Origin: Pseudomonas azadiae
Lineage (GTDB): Bacteria > Pseudomonadota > Gammaproteobacteria > Pseudomonadales > Pseudomonadaceae
NCBI RefSeq assembly: GCF_019145355.1
Contig: NZ_JAHSTY010000001.1
Location: forward strand, 2,728,001-2,792,000
Length of the DNA: 64,000 nt
Direction: 5' to 3'
Made by a program: the position numbers and the translations under genes. The notes beneath the pieces were generated by a model that saw nothing but the letters and a program-made list of their open reading frames with translations, searched no databases and was not told where the DNA came from. Every line of letters begins with the position of its first letter. The stretch's first letter is position 1. Shown here one piece after another: positions 25,895-36,372 of the stretch.

Positions 25895-28860
25895 GGCAGC
25901 GTCGACAACGGCACGCGGTACAACGCATCGCCCGGTTCGGCATCGCCGAAACGAACCCAGTTGGCCAGGTCATTGTGGAAGGTTTCATAGAGGCGGATCT
26001 TCGAATCCAGCTCGTCGATGAAGTCTTCCTGCTCGGCCACGCTCAACGACAACCACAAATCCTGGGTCATGTTCAGCGACTTGCTGCGATACGGCAGGCC
26101 TTCCAGGTATTCGCCAAGAATGCCGCCGTCGGCCAGGTTGCCGCCCTTGCGCAGGGCTTGCGGGTCGCGGCTCATGTAGGCCGAAGCGCTGGCGATTTCC
26201 TGGAAAAAATCCTTGGGTGACGTCTGGGTCTTGCGCGCGGCATCGACGATCAGTTTCAGCGACTGCTGCAGGTCGTTGAGCTGCAATTTGGTCAGCATGA
26301 CGCACACCTGGAACGCCGGCAGCGCCGGGTTGGTCAGGTCGCGGTCGGCGGTCCAGGCGCTGACCAGTTGCGGCGCCTGGCTTGCGCCCTTGCGACCGAG
26401 GAAATCCATGTGCATGGCATAACCGACCGCTGCGGATTTATCCGCAAGGCTAGGCGCACCGCTCAGCAACGGCACCGGCTGCGGCGTATTGCTGCGCACT
26501 TGATGCACGAGGTTGGCGAACACCGTGCCGACCTCATCCACGCGCTCACCCAACTTGCGCACATCGCCACCCGGCACCGGGGTGTAGAGGTCGCCGATCT
26601 GCGGGTTGGCGTCGGCGGTAAGGATGCGGTACTGGCTCTCGGCCCCGGCGTGGGTTTTCTTGCCGGCGTCGGTGCGCAAGTGCAGCGCGTAGATCTTGAT
26701 CTGCTTGCCCAGCGCGGCCTGGCGCACTTCGGCTTCGTTCATTTGGGTCGTGGCGAACGGGTCATTCTTGCGCAGTGCGCCGGCATCGGTGACCAGCAGG
26801 ATGATACGCCCGCCGTAACCCGACCAATCCATGCCGTTCACCGCTTGCATCACCCCGGCGAACGCGTCTTCGTTGAACGAATGGCTCGACACGCTGGACG
26901 CTTTGACCTGGCGCGCCATGTCGAGGAAGCGTTGCGGATCGCGGCCCTGGTCGAGGGTGATCAGGGTCTTGGCCACGTATTCCAGGCCTGGGGTTTTCTT
27001 GATGCTGTTGCGAAAACCCACCATGCCGAAGCTGACGCTGTCCAACTCGCCGCGCTCGCCGATGCGGGTTTGCAGTTCATGCACCACGTCGCGGATCTGG
27101 TCGATGTAGGGCTGCATCGACACGGTGGTATCGACCACCAATACCACAGCCGTGCGGAAGGCATCGGCATTCGCGTTGATCACCGGCGTAGACGGTTTGG
27201 CGGCGCTGCTGCCCGGATCGATGGAAGCCACATTGAGCAACTGCACCGGCTGGCCGTTCTCGTCGAAGCTCTCTTTGGCATCGAAGATCGGCAGCAGGTA
27301 GAACTGGTTCTGCGGCACGGCGCTGGCGGTCGGTTCCAGGGCGAGGATCTGGCTATTGTCGTCGCTGTTTTTCTGCGCCTTGGCCAGCACACTTTTGGCC
27401 GCCGAAGGATCGGCCAGCAGTTTTTCCACTTCACTGGATTGGCGCAGGAACATCACCGGCGCCCGGCCCGAGCGTTCGGTGAATTTCAGCACCAGGCTCT
27501 GCTTCCAGTCGCTGACCTGGGCCGCCGGCAGCCAACCGTCGCTGCGCCCGTCGGTGGCGGCACCGACGCGCACCCACGGGCTGCCGTCGACGTCTTTGCG
27601 CTGGTAAACGTAGAGCACCGAAAACGCCGGCAGGGCCTTGCCGGGTGCGCCGCCCGCATCAGTCGACAGCTTCGCCCCCGGCTTGCTGAGGACACGCTGG
27701 AACAAGGTCTTCTTGCCCGCCATCAACAGCGGACGCTGACCGCCATCCACGTCAGCGACCGCAGCCGGTGGTGGCGTCACCTTCGGCAGCAGCGCAGCGG
27801 GCGGTTTGGCCGGCTGATCGCTGCCGCTCAACCACCAGTAACTGGCGCCACCAATGGCCAACGCCACCGCCACCGCAACAGCGGCCAACGCCAACACCGG
27901 CCCACGGCGCTGTTCGGACACCGCATGGTGTTGCGTTGGCGTCACCACCGGCTGGCGCACTGCCTGGGGTTTGTCGGTGGGTATCTCGATGGATTCCGGA
28001 GTGATGCCGGCCAAATCGAAACTCATCGGAATCGGCAGCGGTCGCACCAGCGTGGCCTCGGGCGACTCCGCCGGCAGATTATCCAGGGCCCGCAACAACG
28101 CCGTCGCATCCGCGAAACGCTCCGCCGGGTCCTTGGCCAGCAACTTGCGCAGCACCTCCTGGTAGCGGCCGTGGTGCACCGGCAACTCCGGCAACGGCTC
28201 AGTCAGGTGCGCGAGCGCCGTCGAGAGTGCATCGGTGCCGCGGTAAGGCAACTCGCCGACCAGAATCTCGTAGAGCACCACGCCCAGCGCATACAAGTCC
28301 GCGCGGCCGTCGATCTCCTGGCCGCGCGCCTGTTCCGGGCTCATATAGCTCGGCGTGCCCACGGCGAACCCGGCCTGGGTGAATTGGGTGCGGTCGTCCA
28401 GTGACTTGGCGATGCCGAAGTCCGACAGCACCGCCGTGCCATCGGCGCGGAACAGAATGTTCGCCGGCTTCACATCGCGGTGCACCAGACCCTGAGCGTG
28501 GGCATAGCCCAGCGCCGAAGCAATCTGGCGGATCAGCGTTACGCCCTGCTCCGGCGTCAGGCCGGCGGCGATGCGCTCCTTGAGCGTGCCATTGGGCAGG
28601 TATTCCATGGCCATGTAGTACAGCTCACCGACGTTGCCGATGTCATGGATGGTCACCGTGTGCGGATGCGACAGGCGCGCCAGGGTCTTGCCCTCGCGCA
28701 GGAAGCGCTCGCAGAAGGTCGGGTCTGCAGCCAGTGCCGCCGCCATGACCTTGAGCGCCACCTTGCGCTCCAGCGAACGCTGGGTCGCCAGGTACACGCT
28801 GGCCATGGCGCCTTCGCCGATCTCGCCTTCGATGTCATAACCAGGGATGACGATGTTCAT
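25891..28860 (-). CDS. ppkA: PpkA, membrane serine/threonine kinase controlling the T6SS
   Basis: 989 residues. The Hanks-type kinase domain (about 5-270) is complete: glycine loop GEGAMAS (15-21), catalytic lysine in VALK (Lys37), HRDVKPAN (Asp129), DFG (147-149) and SPEQ. A single membrane segment follows (about 323-345, VLALAAVAVAVALAIGG), then a periplasmic SH3-like region and a von Willebrand A domain (about 570-760) with MIDAS DTTVS. In P. aeruginosa, PpkA phosphorylates Fha1 to trigger assembly after envelope signals through TagQRST, and is opposed by PppA. It overlaps pppA and tagT by 4 bp each. Confidence 0.93.
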   Translation of the reverse strand: MNIVIPGYDIEGEIGEGAMASVYLATQRSLERKVALKVMAAALAADPTFCERFLREGKTLARLSHPHTVTIHDIGNVGELYYMAMEYLPNGTLKERIAAGLTPEQGVTLIRQIASALGYAHAQGLVHRDVKPANILFRADGTAVLSDFGIAKSLDDRTQFTQAGFAVGTPSYMSPEQARGQEIDGRADLYALGVVLYEILVGELPYRGTDALSTALAHLTEPLPELPVHHGRYQEVLRKLLAKDPAERFADATALLRALDNLPAESPEATLVRPLPIPMSFDLAGITPESIEIPTDKPQAVRQPVVTPTQHHAVSEQRRGPVLALAAVAVAVALAIGGASYWWLSGSDQPAKPPAALLPKVTPPPAAVADVDGGQRPLLMAGKKTLFQRVLSKPGAKLSTDAGGAPGKALPAFSVLYVYQRKDVDGSPWVRVGAATDGRSDGWLPAAQVSDWKQSLVLKFTERSGRAPVMFLRQSSEVEKLLADPSAAKSVLAKAQKNSDDNSQILALEPTASAVPQNQFYLLPIFDAKESFDENGQPVQLLNVASIDPGSSAAKPSTPVINANADAFRTAVVLVVDTTVSMQPYIDQIRDVVHELQTRIGERGELDSVSFGMVGFRNSIKKTPGLEYVAKTLITLDQGRDPQRFLDMARQVKASSVSSHSFNEDAFAGVMQAVNGMDWSGYGGRIILLVTDAGALRKNDPFATTQMNEAEVRQAALGKQIKIYALHLRTDAGKKTHAGAESQYRILTADANPQIGDLYTPVPGGDVRKLGERVDEVGTVFANLVHQVRSNTPQPVPLLSGAPSLADKSAAVGYAMHMDFLGRKGASQAPQLVSAWTADRDLTNPALPAFQVCVMLTKLQLNDLQQSLKLIVDAARKTQTSPKDFFQEIASASAYMSRDPQALRKGGNLADGGILGEYLEGLPYRSKSLNMTQDLWLSLSVAEQEDFIDELDSKIRLYETFHNDLANWVRFGDAEPGDALYRVPLSTLP

Positions 28861-29576
28861 GACGATACCTTCACGACGATGGCGGTGATGTTGTCCGGCG
28901 CGCCCCGGTTCAGCCCCAGGTGCACCAGGCTGCGCACGATTTCATCCGGCGCGTCGTGGCTGAGGACTTCGCGGATCTCATGGTCTTCGACGGTCTTGTT
29001 CAGGCCGTCGCTGCACAGCAAGTAACTGTCACCGGGGGCGATCAGCAGGTCGAGCACCGCCACTTCAAGCTGGGCCTCCACGCCGACGGCGCGGGTGACG
29101 ATATTGGCGCGCGGATGGGTGCGGGCGTCGGCTTCGCTGAGCAGGCCGCTGTCTTGCAGGTCTTGCACGTAGCTGTGATCGCGCGAAAGGCCCTCCAGCA
29201 CGCCGTCGCGCAGGCGGTACAAGCGACTGTCGCCGGCCCATAGGCACACACCGCGCAAGCCACGGGCGGCCAGCACCACCACGGTACTGCCCATCATGGT
29301 CACGCCACGGTTGGCGGTTTCTTCGCGCACGGCGGCGTTGATGCGGATCAGGTCATTGCGCAACGCCGCCGAATATTCCTCCAGGGAGCGCCCCACCGGC
29401 ACACTGCGCAGGCTGTCGACGATCAGGCTGCTCACGTAGTCGCCCGCGGCGTGCCCGCCCATGCCGTCGGCCACCACCCACAGGCGGTTCTCCGGCAGGT
29501 CCAGGCAAGCGTCTTCATTCACCTGGCGCACCATGCCCACATGGCTTTTGCTCGCGGATTTGTACGTCGCCCCCAT
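28857..29576 (-). CDS. pppA: PppA, PP2C-type phosphatase of the T6SS
   Basis: 239 residues with the PP2C metal-binding motifs: QVNEDA near residue 18, VADGMGGHAAGD at about 35-46, LWAGDSRLYR, LLCSDGL and GAPDNITAIVV at the end. It removes the phosphate that PpkA puts on Fha and so allows disassembly and repositioning of the apparatus. It starts directly after the tagF stop and overlaps ppkA by 4 bp. Confidence 0.95.
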   Translation of the reverse strand: MGATYKSASKSHVGMVRQVNEDACLDLPENRLWVVADGMGGHAAGDYVSSLIVDSLRSVPVGRSLEEYSAALRNDLIRINAAVREETANRGVTMMGSTVVVLAARGLRGVCLWAGDSRLYRLRDGVLEGLSRDHSYVQDLQDSGLLSEADARTHPRANIVTRAVGVEAQLEVAVLDLLIAPGDSYLLCSDGLNKTVEDHEIREVLSHDAPDEIVRSLVHLGLNRGAPDNITAIVVKVSS

Positions 29577-30230
29577 CTACACCACACCTTCTTGTCCGAG
29601 CAAAAACTGCGCAAAATCGCCGGCGGCAGGCAGGCCCTGACACCGCAATAAACCGGGGGAAATACGTTGCGAACCACGGCCCCACCACAGGCTCGCGCCT
29701 TCGCAGGCCTGTTCGGCGAGCGCGGCCAGGCGCTGATGTGGCACGGCGGCGGCGACCCGCTGCAGGCCGGCGAAGCGGCTGTCCACCGCACGCGGTTCAG
29801 TGGCCGGCAAACCAAGGTCGTCGAGGCCGTCATTGAACCGTTCGAAGGTCGCGCCGGCATCCAGCGTGCTGAGCAACAACGCTTCGGCCTGTTCAAACCA
29901 CGTATCCGGCCCGCCCACCAGGGACGCCGGGTTGGTGTCGTGATCGAGCAACGCCACCACCGCCAGCGGGAAGTAGCGTCCGACCCGGTCGATGCTCGGC
30001 ATCACCACGCCCGCCGCCGCGTCCGGCCCGCACACGCCCGGCGCCAGCACGAAGCGCCACAACGGGCTGACCAGGTACACGTTGAGCCACTCGCCGCCCA
30101 GGCTGCTCTGGCTGGCGAGCAGCCCCGCCGCCAGCCAGCTGTCCCACGGGCCGACAAAACTCTGGGGCAAGGCACGGCTGACGAAATCCCCGCGACTGGC
30201 CAACTTGCCGTAGAAACCCAGCGTCGTCAT
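29577..30230 (-). CDS. tagF: TagF, T6SS posttranslational repressor
   Basis: 217 residues of the TagF/ImpM family: N-terminal LGFYGKLASRGDFVSRALP, then GPWDSWLAAGL and VVMPSIDRVGRYFPLAVV. In P. aeruginosa TagF represses H1-T6SS independently of PpkA by sequestering Fha. It overlaps tssM by 4 bp at its start and directly abuts pppA. Confidence 0.93.
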   Translation of the reverse strand: MTTLGFYGKLASRGDFVSRALPQSFVGPWDSWLAAGLLASQSSLGGEWLNVYLVSPLWRFVLAPGVCGPDAAAGVVMPSIDRVGRYFPLAVVALLDHDTNPASLVGGPDTWFEQAEALLLSTLDAGATFERFNDGLDDLGLPATEPRAVDSRFAGLQRVAAAVPHQRLAALAEQACEGASLWWGRGSQRISPGLLRCQGLPAAGDFAQFLLGQEGVV

Positions 30231-33200
30231 AGCCGCTCCGGCAGGCTGAAGCCGCTGAGCACGCGGCTCTTGAACGGGTTGAAGGCGCTGTTGGCGCGCA
30301 GCTCGTAGGCGATGCTCGCACCATCGACGCGCAGGCGCAGGTTGAAGCGGTCCGGCGAATTACCGGCGGTGAGGTCCGATTGTTCCAGCAGGCGGAACCA
30401 GGCCCACGGCCCGTCCAAGGTTACGCCGGAGCGGCCGCTGGCCGACGGCGGCATGATCGAAATGCGCACCACGCCAATGCTGCCGGGGTTCGGCCATTGC
30501 ATCGCCACCGGGCGGCTTGGGCCGTGGTCGTAGCTCAATTGCTGGCCGTCCAGGTCGAGCAGGAACTGGGTGATGGTCGGGTCCATCGAGACGGGCTTGA
30601 GTTCGAAACGCACGATGGGCTGGGTGCCCCCCGACCTGAAGAACGCGTCACGAATCGTCGCGGCACGCTGGAAGGTTTGCAGCACACCCGGTGCAATCCC
30701 CAGCTTCTGCGCAGCGCCCGGTTGCCAGCGCCAGGTCTGCGCCGAAGTATCCACGTAGGGCTGCAGGTACTTGCGGAAGTAGTTATCCATCACCCCGCCG
30801 ACGCCGAAGAACTGACCGAAGTCATCCAGGGTCGCATCCCGCGCGCTGCCCGGCGACATTGGGTAACGCCCGGCCAGAGACTGGCGATACACGTTGACCA
30901 CTTCGCTGACCCAGGCCGCGTTCAACTGGTTGCGTACCCCGCCCATCATGCTGTTGGTGGTGGAGTTGACCACTGACTTGACCAGGCCCTGCACCAGCGG
31001 CGGCTGGCGTTCGGCATTCAGGCTGACCCGCGTCGCCGCAGCCGCCGCCTGGTTCTTCGCCTCGCCAAGCAAGGCATCACCGCTGGCGCCGACCATGGCG
31101 CTGACCTGCACATACAGCGCGTTCATGTCGGTGAGCAGGCCGTCGATGGCCGCCGGTTCGCCTTCATTCTTGCTGACAATGCTGTTGAGTTCGGCAAAGT
31201 GCGCCGTCACCGGGTCATCCGTGGCGGCAGGTGCACTGGTGCTCGGTTGTTCCTGGCCGAGCAGGCTGCCGAGGCGCTCCTTGAGTTTGTCGACGCCGCC
31301 TTCCACCGGCACGCCTTTGGCGACCAGTTGGCGCTCTTCAGCTTGCAGGTCGGTTTCCCTGGCCACTGCCACCAGCAGTTTTTTCAGCGGCGAGGAGGGT
31401 CCGGAAATCACCCGCAGCACATCGGCCGCCTGGGCCACGCTGGTGATCGGCACAAAGTCGATGTCCGCCAGCAAGGCATCCCACTGGCGCTGGTAATCCT
31501 GGAAATACAGGCGGCGCACATCGGCGGCCAGGCTGACTACGTTCTGCTGGTCGGCCTGCTCCTGGCCGAGCACCCATTGCTCTTCAGCGAGGGTGCCGGT
31601 CTGGTTCAAGCTGCTCAGCAGGAACGCCTGGCGATAGCCCTTGGCGGTGAAGAAGCCACTCAGCGGCTCGCCCAGCGGCTTGCCGCTCTTGCGGCTGAAC
31701 ACCAGCGCCGCATCACGGCCGGCGGCTTCGTTGATGCGAAAGTCCGGAATGCCTTCGGGCAGCTTCTGGCGTTTGACCCGGTCGTAGACGCGCTGCGCCA
31801 CCGGCAGTTGTTGCAGTTGGCGGCGCAGATCGTCGATCAGGCGCGGGTCGAGGCGCGCACTCGGCGGATGGCGTTCGAACAGGGCCTGCAAGTGCCCGGC
31901 CAACGCCTGGCGCTGATCGGCCGGCAGGTCGCGCGGCAGGTTGCGGTCCCAGTCGAGGGCGATCCAGGCCTTGATGAAGTCCGGGTCGTAATGCTCGGGG
32001 TCGGCGAGCATCAAGTAGGCCTTGAGGCCTTCATAGAGGAAGTCGGAATTGCCGCCGCCGTGCAGTTGTTCTTCGATGCGCGTCACCAGGCGTGGCGCGA
32101 ACACGGCAATCAACAGCTTGCGATAGACGCTGGCGGACTCGGCTTCAAGCATGTCGCCCTGATACAGGCCGAGGCCTTCGGACCAGCTTGGCGAATCGCC
32201 CGCCAGGTTCTTCACCGCGTTGAGCAACGGCAGCACCGCGAGCACTTCGCGCTGCGCCGGGCTCAGGTTCTGCACCGCCTGGCCCAGCGGCGCAACCTTC
32301 TGGTCGACCTGCGCGATATACGCCTGGTTGGCGCGGTAACTCACCCACCACAGACCGCTGACCACCACGACCAATGCCACGGTGGCAGCCAGCACACCGC
32401 GCGCGATCCATTTGCGGCGCCGTTCGACCTTGGGGTTCACGCCTACCAATCCACGTTCGGCAAACGCCACGGCGGTGAACAGTTTTTCGATGAAGTAGCT
32501 GCGCCCGGTGCCGCTCTGGCGCGCCAGGTGCTGGCGGTCCAGGTTCATGCTCTGGGCCATGGCGCCGATCAGGCGGTCGATCGGGCTGCCTTCCTGGGTG
32601 CCGCTGGTGAAGTACACGCCGCGCAGCAACACGCGCTCTTCAAAGGCATTGGGTTTGAACACGCCTTCAAGAAAGCTTTGCAGGCAATCCTTCAATGCAC
32701 CGAACTGCTGCGGGAAGCCGTAGATCAGGTCACGCCGCGCCGGGTCGCGTTCCTGTTGCAGGCGTTCCACCAGCCGTTCGTTAAGGCGCTGCTCCAGGCC
32801 GGCGAATTCGCTTTGCAGGTGCGCCAGCGGGCTGTCGCTGTTTTTGCCGTCGTCCAGGGCAAAGGTCATGCCCCACACCTGGGCACGCTCTTCCTTGCTC
32901 AGGTTGTCGAAGAACTCCATGAAGCCCGGCACCAGGTCGAGCTTGGTCAGCATCAGGTAGATCGGGAAGCGCACGCCCAGTTGGGTGTACAGCTCCTGGA
33001 TGCGCAGGCGGATCGCCGCTGCGTGGGCGGCGCGCTCGGCGTCGGTGCCGAGCAGCAAGTCCGAGAGGCTGATGGCAATGAATGCACCGTCGATGGGCCG
33101 GCGCGAGCGCTGCTTTTTCAGCAGGTCGAGGAAACCCAGCCACGCGGCTTTATCCACCGTGGAGTTGCTGTCCTGGGTGGTGTAGCGGCCTGCGGTGTCG

Positions 33201-33727
33201 AGCAATACGGCTTGATCGGTAAACCACCAGTCGCAGTTGCGCGTACCGCCGACGCCACGCACGGCGCCTGCGCCCAATTGTGCGGCGAGCGGGAAATGCA
33301 GCCCCGAGTTGACCAGCGCCGTGGTCTTGCCCGACCCCGGTGGGCCAATGATCACGTACCACGGCAGCTCGTAGAGGTTGCGGCGCTCATCGCCACCCAG
33401 CTTGGCCTTTTTCAGCAGCGCCAGGGCCTCGTCCATGCGCTGGCGCAGGGTGGTGAGTTCTTCGGCCGTGGCGACGCTGTTCGGGTCGGCCGGGGTTTCG
33501 GCGGCCAGGCTGCGCATCACCTCGGCGGCCTGACGCTGCGCCTGGACGATGCGAAACACCCGGTAGGCGATCCACAGCGCAAACACCAGGATGATCAGCG
33601 CCCAACGGCGTCCTTCCGGCACCAGCACATCGAGCAACGGCCCGACAAACCAGATGATCAGGCTCAGGGCAATCAGGCCCAGCACGGGGATCACCCAGCG
33701 AATCATGAAACTGAACAACGCCTTCAC
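30227..33727 (-). CDS. tssM: TssM (IcmF), inner-membrane component of the T6SS membrane complex
   Basis: 1166 residues, normal for TssM. Two N-terminal membrane segments (about 8-30 and 40-58) and a third (about 440-460) frame a cytoplasmic domain with an intact Walker A GPPGSGKTT (128-136). A long periplasmic region follows and ends in the C-terminal domain that contacts TssJ. With TssL and TssJ it forms the trans-envelope channel. It overlaps tssL and tagF by 4 bp. Confidence 0.96.
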   Translation of the reverse strand: MKALFSFMIRWVIPVLGLIALSLIIWFVGPLLDVLVPEGRRWALIILVFALWIAYRVFRIVQAQRQAAEVMRSLAAETPADPNSVATAEELTTLRQRMDEALALLKKAKLGGDERRNLYELPWYVIIGPPGSGKTTALVNSGLHFPLAAQLGAGAVRGVGGTRNCDWWFTDQAVLLDTAGRYTTQDSNSTVDKAAWLGFLDLLKKQRSRRPIDGAFIAISLSDLLLGTDAERAAHAAAIRLRIQELYTQLGVRFPIYLMLTKLDLVPGFMEFFDNLSKEERAQVWGMTFALDDGKNSDSPLAHLQSEFAGLEQRLNERLVERLQQERDPARRDLIYGFPQQFGALKDCLQSFLEGVFKPNAFEERVLLRGVYFTSGTQEGSPIDRLIGAMAQSMNLDRQHLARQSGTGRSYFIEKLFTAVAFAERGLVGVNPKVERRRKWIARGVLAATVALVVVVSGLWWVSYRANQAYIAQVDQKVAPLGQAVQNLSPAQREVLAVLPLLNAVKNLAGDSPSWSEGLGLYQGDMLEAESASVYRKLLIAVFAPRLVTRIEEQLHGGGNSDFLYEGLKAYLMLADPEHYDPDFIKAWIALDWDRNLPRDLPADQRQALAGHLQALFERHPPSARLDPRLIDDLRRQLQQLPVAQRVYDRVKRQKLPEGIPDFRINEAAGRDAALVFSRKSGKPLGEPLSGFFTAKGYRQAFLLSSLNQTGTLAEEQWVLGQEQADQQNVVSLAADVRRLYFQDYQRQWDALLADIDFVPITSVAQAADVLRVISGPSSPLKKLLVAVARETDLQAEERQLVAKGVPVEGGVDKLKERLGSLLGQEQPSTSAPAATDDPVTAHFAELNSIVSKNEGEPAAIDGLLTDMNALYVQVSAMVGASGDALLGEAKNQAAAAATRVSLNAERQPPLVQGLVKSVVNSTTNSMMGGVRNQLNAAWVSEVVNVYRQSLAGRYPMSPGSARDATLDDFGQFFGVGGVMDNYFRKYLQPYVDTSAQTWRWQPGAAQKLGIAPGVLQTFQRAATIRDAFFRSGGTQPIVRFELKPVSMDPTITQFLLDLDGQQLSYDHGPSRPVAMQWPNPGSIGVVRISIMPPSASGRSGVTLDGPWAWFRLLEQSDLTAGNSPDRFNLRLRVDGASIAYELRANSAFNPFKSRVLSGFSLPERL

Positions 33728-35013
33728 TCGACGCCCTCCGCCAATACGGTGATTTCAACCCGACGATTGCGGGCACGGCCTTCGGCTGTTGCGTTGGTCG
33801 CCAACGGCTCGGTGTCGCTGCGGCCCTCGGCACTGAAGCGATCGGCCTGGCCGGTCTTGGCCGCCAGAATCTCCAGCACCGACTTGGCCCGTGCTTCGGA
33901 CAAGGCCCAGTTGGACGGAAAGCGCAGCGTGGCAATCGGGCGGTTATCGCTGTGACCGGTGACACGCACCTGGCCCTTGACCTTGCGGATAGCGTCGGCA
34001 ATGCGCAGCATCAGTGGCTGATAATCGTCGACGATGCTGGCGCTGGCGGAGGCGAACAGTTCATCGCCACGAATGGTCACCACCGAGCGATCGACCTTAT
34101 CTTCCACGGCGACGCGGCCGGCCTTGATTTCCTCAGCGAGGAAGCCCGCCAGGCGCGGCCGCTCAATGACTTTGGGCTGCGCCACCGGACGGTCGATGGC
34201 CTGCACCGGGATTTCCCCCAGCGCATGGATATTCTTGAATACCGGCTCGGCGTCAGCCGCCAGCAACAGGCGCAAGACAAACAGCAGCGCCAACAGCAGC
34301 GCCAGGCCGATGGCCACGGCGATCCACGGCGGCATGAATTGCGCCAGGCGATCACGCGCCACGGTCACGCCGCGCCAGTGCGGCGACAGCTCGCGCTCAT
34401 GCTCCCCACGGGCGCTGCGAATGGCCGCGGCGGTGCGTTCGCGCAGGGCTTCCAGCTGGCTACGACCGTCGTTCATCACGCGATAGCGGCCTTCGAAACC
34501 CAGGCACATGCACAAGTACAACAGCTCCAGCAGGTACAGGCGTTCGCGTGGGCTTTGCAGGCAGTGGTCGAGCAACTGGAAGACCTTTTCGCCGCCCCAG
34601 GCTTCGTTGTGCACGGTGATCAGCAGGCTTTGCTTACCCCAATCACTGGTGCTGCCCCACGGCGTGCTCAGCACCGCCTCATCCAGCGCCGTACACAGCG
34701 CGTAGCGCGCCAGCAGCACTTCGTTGCGGGCGACGCCGGCGGCTTCGGCGCGCTCTTCGAACTGGCGCAGGTAGGCCAGCAACTGCGCACGCAGGCTGGC
34801 CGGCGCCGGGTGAGCGATGGTGCTGCGCAGACGCGTCAGCAAGGCGAGCAGCGGACCGGCGGCGCTTTCCAGCGGGTTCAGGCCCTGGCCCTTGCCGGTG
34901 AGCATCGGCGCGGCCGGCATCGCCAAAGGCGCAGGTTCGGCGCGCGCAGGTTCCGGCGCCCGGCCACCCGGACGCGGCATGAACTGGGTGCGGTCATCAT
35001 CGTTGGGGTGCAT
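33724..35013 (-). CDS. tssL: TssL with C-terminal OmpA-like peptidoglycan-binding domain
   Basis: 429 residues. The N-terminal DotU/TssL cytoplasmic domain (about 45-240, with ALDEAVLSTPWG and CLGFEGRYRV) is followed by one membrane segment (about 243-265). A periplasmic extension ends in an OmpA-like domain (about 305-425) with VTGHSDNRPI, LSEARAKSV and RARNRRVEI. It is thus the 'evolved' TssL that anchors the complex to peptidoglycan itself. It ends inside the tssM start. Confidence 0.95.
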   Translation of the reverse strand: MHPNDDDRTQFMPRPGGRAPEPARAEPAPLAMPAAPMLTGKGQGLNPLESAAGPLLALLTRLRSTIAHPAPASLRAQLLAYLRQFEERAEAAGVARNEVLLARYALCTALDEAVLSTPWGSTSDWGKQSLLITVHNEAWGGEKVFQLLDHCLQSPRERLYLLELLYLCMCLGFEGRYRVMNDGRSQLEALRERTAAAIRSARGEHERELSPHWRGVTVARDRLAQFMPPWIAVAIGLALLLALLFVLRLLLAADAEPVFKNIHALGEIPVQAIDRPVAQPKVIERPRLAGFLAEEIKAGRVAVEDKVDRSVVTIRGDELFASASASIVDDYQPLMLRIADAIRKVKGQVRVTGHSDNRPIATLRFPSNWALSEARAKSVLEILAAKTGQADRFSAEGRSDTEPLATNATAEGRARNRRVEITVLAEGVE

Positions 35014-35019
35014 CGCGGA

Positions 35020-36354
35020 TTATCCTCGGATCGCCCAGAAGGCCAGGTTCAAGCCCGGGAACTGCCCGGCGATGTGAAAAGCGAAACCGCCGGAATTGCT
35101 CAGCTGTTGCCAGGCCTCGCTGCCACGGTCCAGCTCGTAATAGGTCGAGCCCGCGTGATACGGCAGTTGGCGTGGCGCCACCGGCAACGGCAACAGGCTG
35201 ATGCCCGGCAGTTGCAGGTTGACCAGGTCGCGGATGTGTTCCACCGAACCGACTTTGCTCTGCTGGCCGAAACGCGCGCGCAGGGTTTCGCCGGGCACAT
35301 CGGCACGCACCACCAGGATGAAGCTGGCGCTGTCGAGCAAGGTCTTGTCGGCCAGCATCGCCACATGGACGCCGTAGGCTTTCTCGACAATCGGGATCGG
35401 CGTGGCCTTGCTGTCGATCAGCATCGACAGCGCTTCGCGCAATGCCGTCATCACCGGGGCGAAGCTCAGGGCCAGGTCGTCGTGCTGGTACTGCGGGTAT
35501 TCCTGAGGGCGGCGGCCCGAGGTCGAAAAGGTCGAGAACTCGCCGGCCAGGCTGACCAGTTCGCTGTAGAAGCGCTCGGGGTGCAACGGGCTCAGTTGGC
35601 TCAAATGCTGGACCAGTGGTTGGGCCCGGTTGACCAGTTGCAGCAGCATGAAGTCGGCAATCTCCGACGCACCGCCGGCGCCCGACGCAACCACGCGGCC
35701 AGCCAGGGCCTCGCCGCGCTGGTGCAGCAGGCCGAGCAATTCACTGCGAAACGCGGTCAGCGGCTTGCTCGCGGCCACGTCGAGTACGGGCGGAATGTAA
35801 GTGTCGTCGAGCACCAGCGCGCGGTCGGCACGTTTTTCCTTGATGCGCACCAGGCCCACGGCGGCGTAGTCGCTGATGCCATCCTGGGCGGTCAGCAAGC
35901 GCAGGGCACGTGAACCAACGGCCACGGGCGCGCGGTTTTCGAACGGCGCGTTATCGTCACGCACTTCGCGTACCTGGCTCACGTAACGCGCGGCTTCCAG
36001 GGCTTCGCCTTCTTCCACGGTATCGCGGGCGCCAGCGCGCTTGAGCGGCAGGGCCAGGTACACCAGGCCGTCGCGCAGGTTGTCGTCGATATTCAGCGGG
36101 CTCGGCGCCAGGTCATCCTGGGGAATATTGAATGGCGTGCCGTCGGGCAACAGGCCGCGTGCCGAGACGATTGCCAGCTTGCCCTGGGCCAGCAGGCCCT
36201 GGTCGATCAGCAACTCGGAAAAACCCCAGGCGCCTGCGCACAGCGGGCGGCTGCGGGCGTCGATCAGGTTTTCCAGGTAACGGTCATGCTGCTGGAAGTG
36301 CTGCGTTCCGATGAACATGCCTTCCGACCAGACCACGCGATTATTCCAGGACAT
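35020..36354 (-). CDS. tssK: TssK, T6SS baseplate-membrane complex connector
   Basis: 444 residues beginning MSWNNRVVWSEGMFIGTQHF, the typical TssK start, with QQHDRYLENLI next. TssK trimers link the baseplate wedges (TssEFG) to TssM/TssL. The gene lies between tssJ and tssL with an 18-bp and a 6-bp gap, in the standard HSI-1 order. Confidence 0.96.
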   Translation of the reverse strand: MSWNNRVVWSEGMFIGTQHFQQHDRYLENLIDARSRPLCAGAWGFSELLIDQGLLAQGKLAIVSARGLLPDGTPFNIPQDDLAPSPLNIDDNLRDGLVYLALPLKRAGARDTVEEGEALEAARYVSQVREVRDDNAPFENRAPVAVGSRALRLLTAQDGISDYAAVGLVRIKEKRADRALVLDDTYIPPVLDVAASKPLTAFRSELLGLLHQRGEALAGRVVASGAGGASEIADFMLLQLVNRAQPLVQHLSQLSPLHPERFYSELVSLAGEFSTFSTSGRRPQEYPQYQHDDLALSFAPVMTALREALSMLIDSKATPIPIVEKAYGVHVAMLADKTLLDSASFILVVRADVPGETLRARFGQQSKVGSVEHIRDLVNLQLPGISLLPLPVAPRQLPYHAGSTYYELDRGSEAWQQLSNSGGFAFHIAGQFPGLNLAFWAIRG

Positions 36355-36372
36355 GGGAGCTCCGATTGCTTC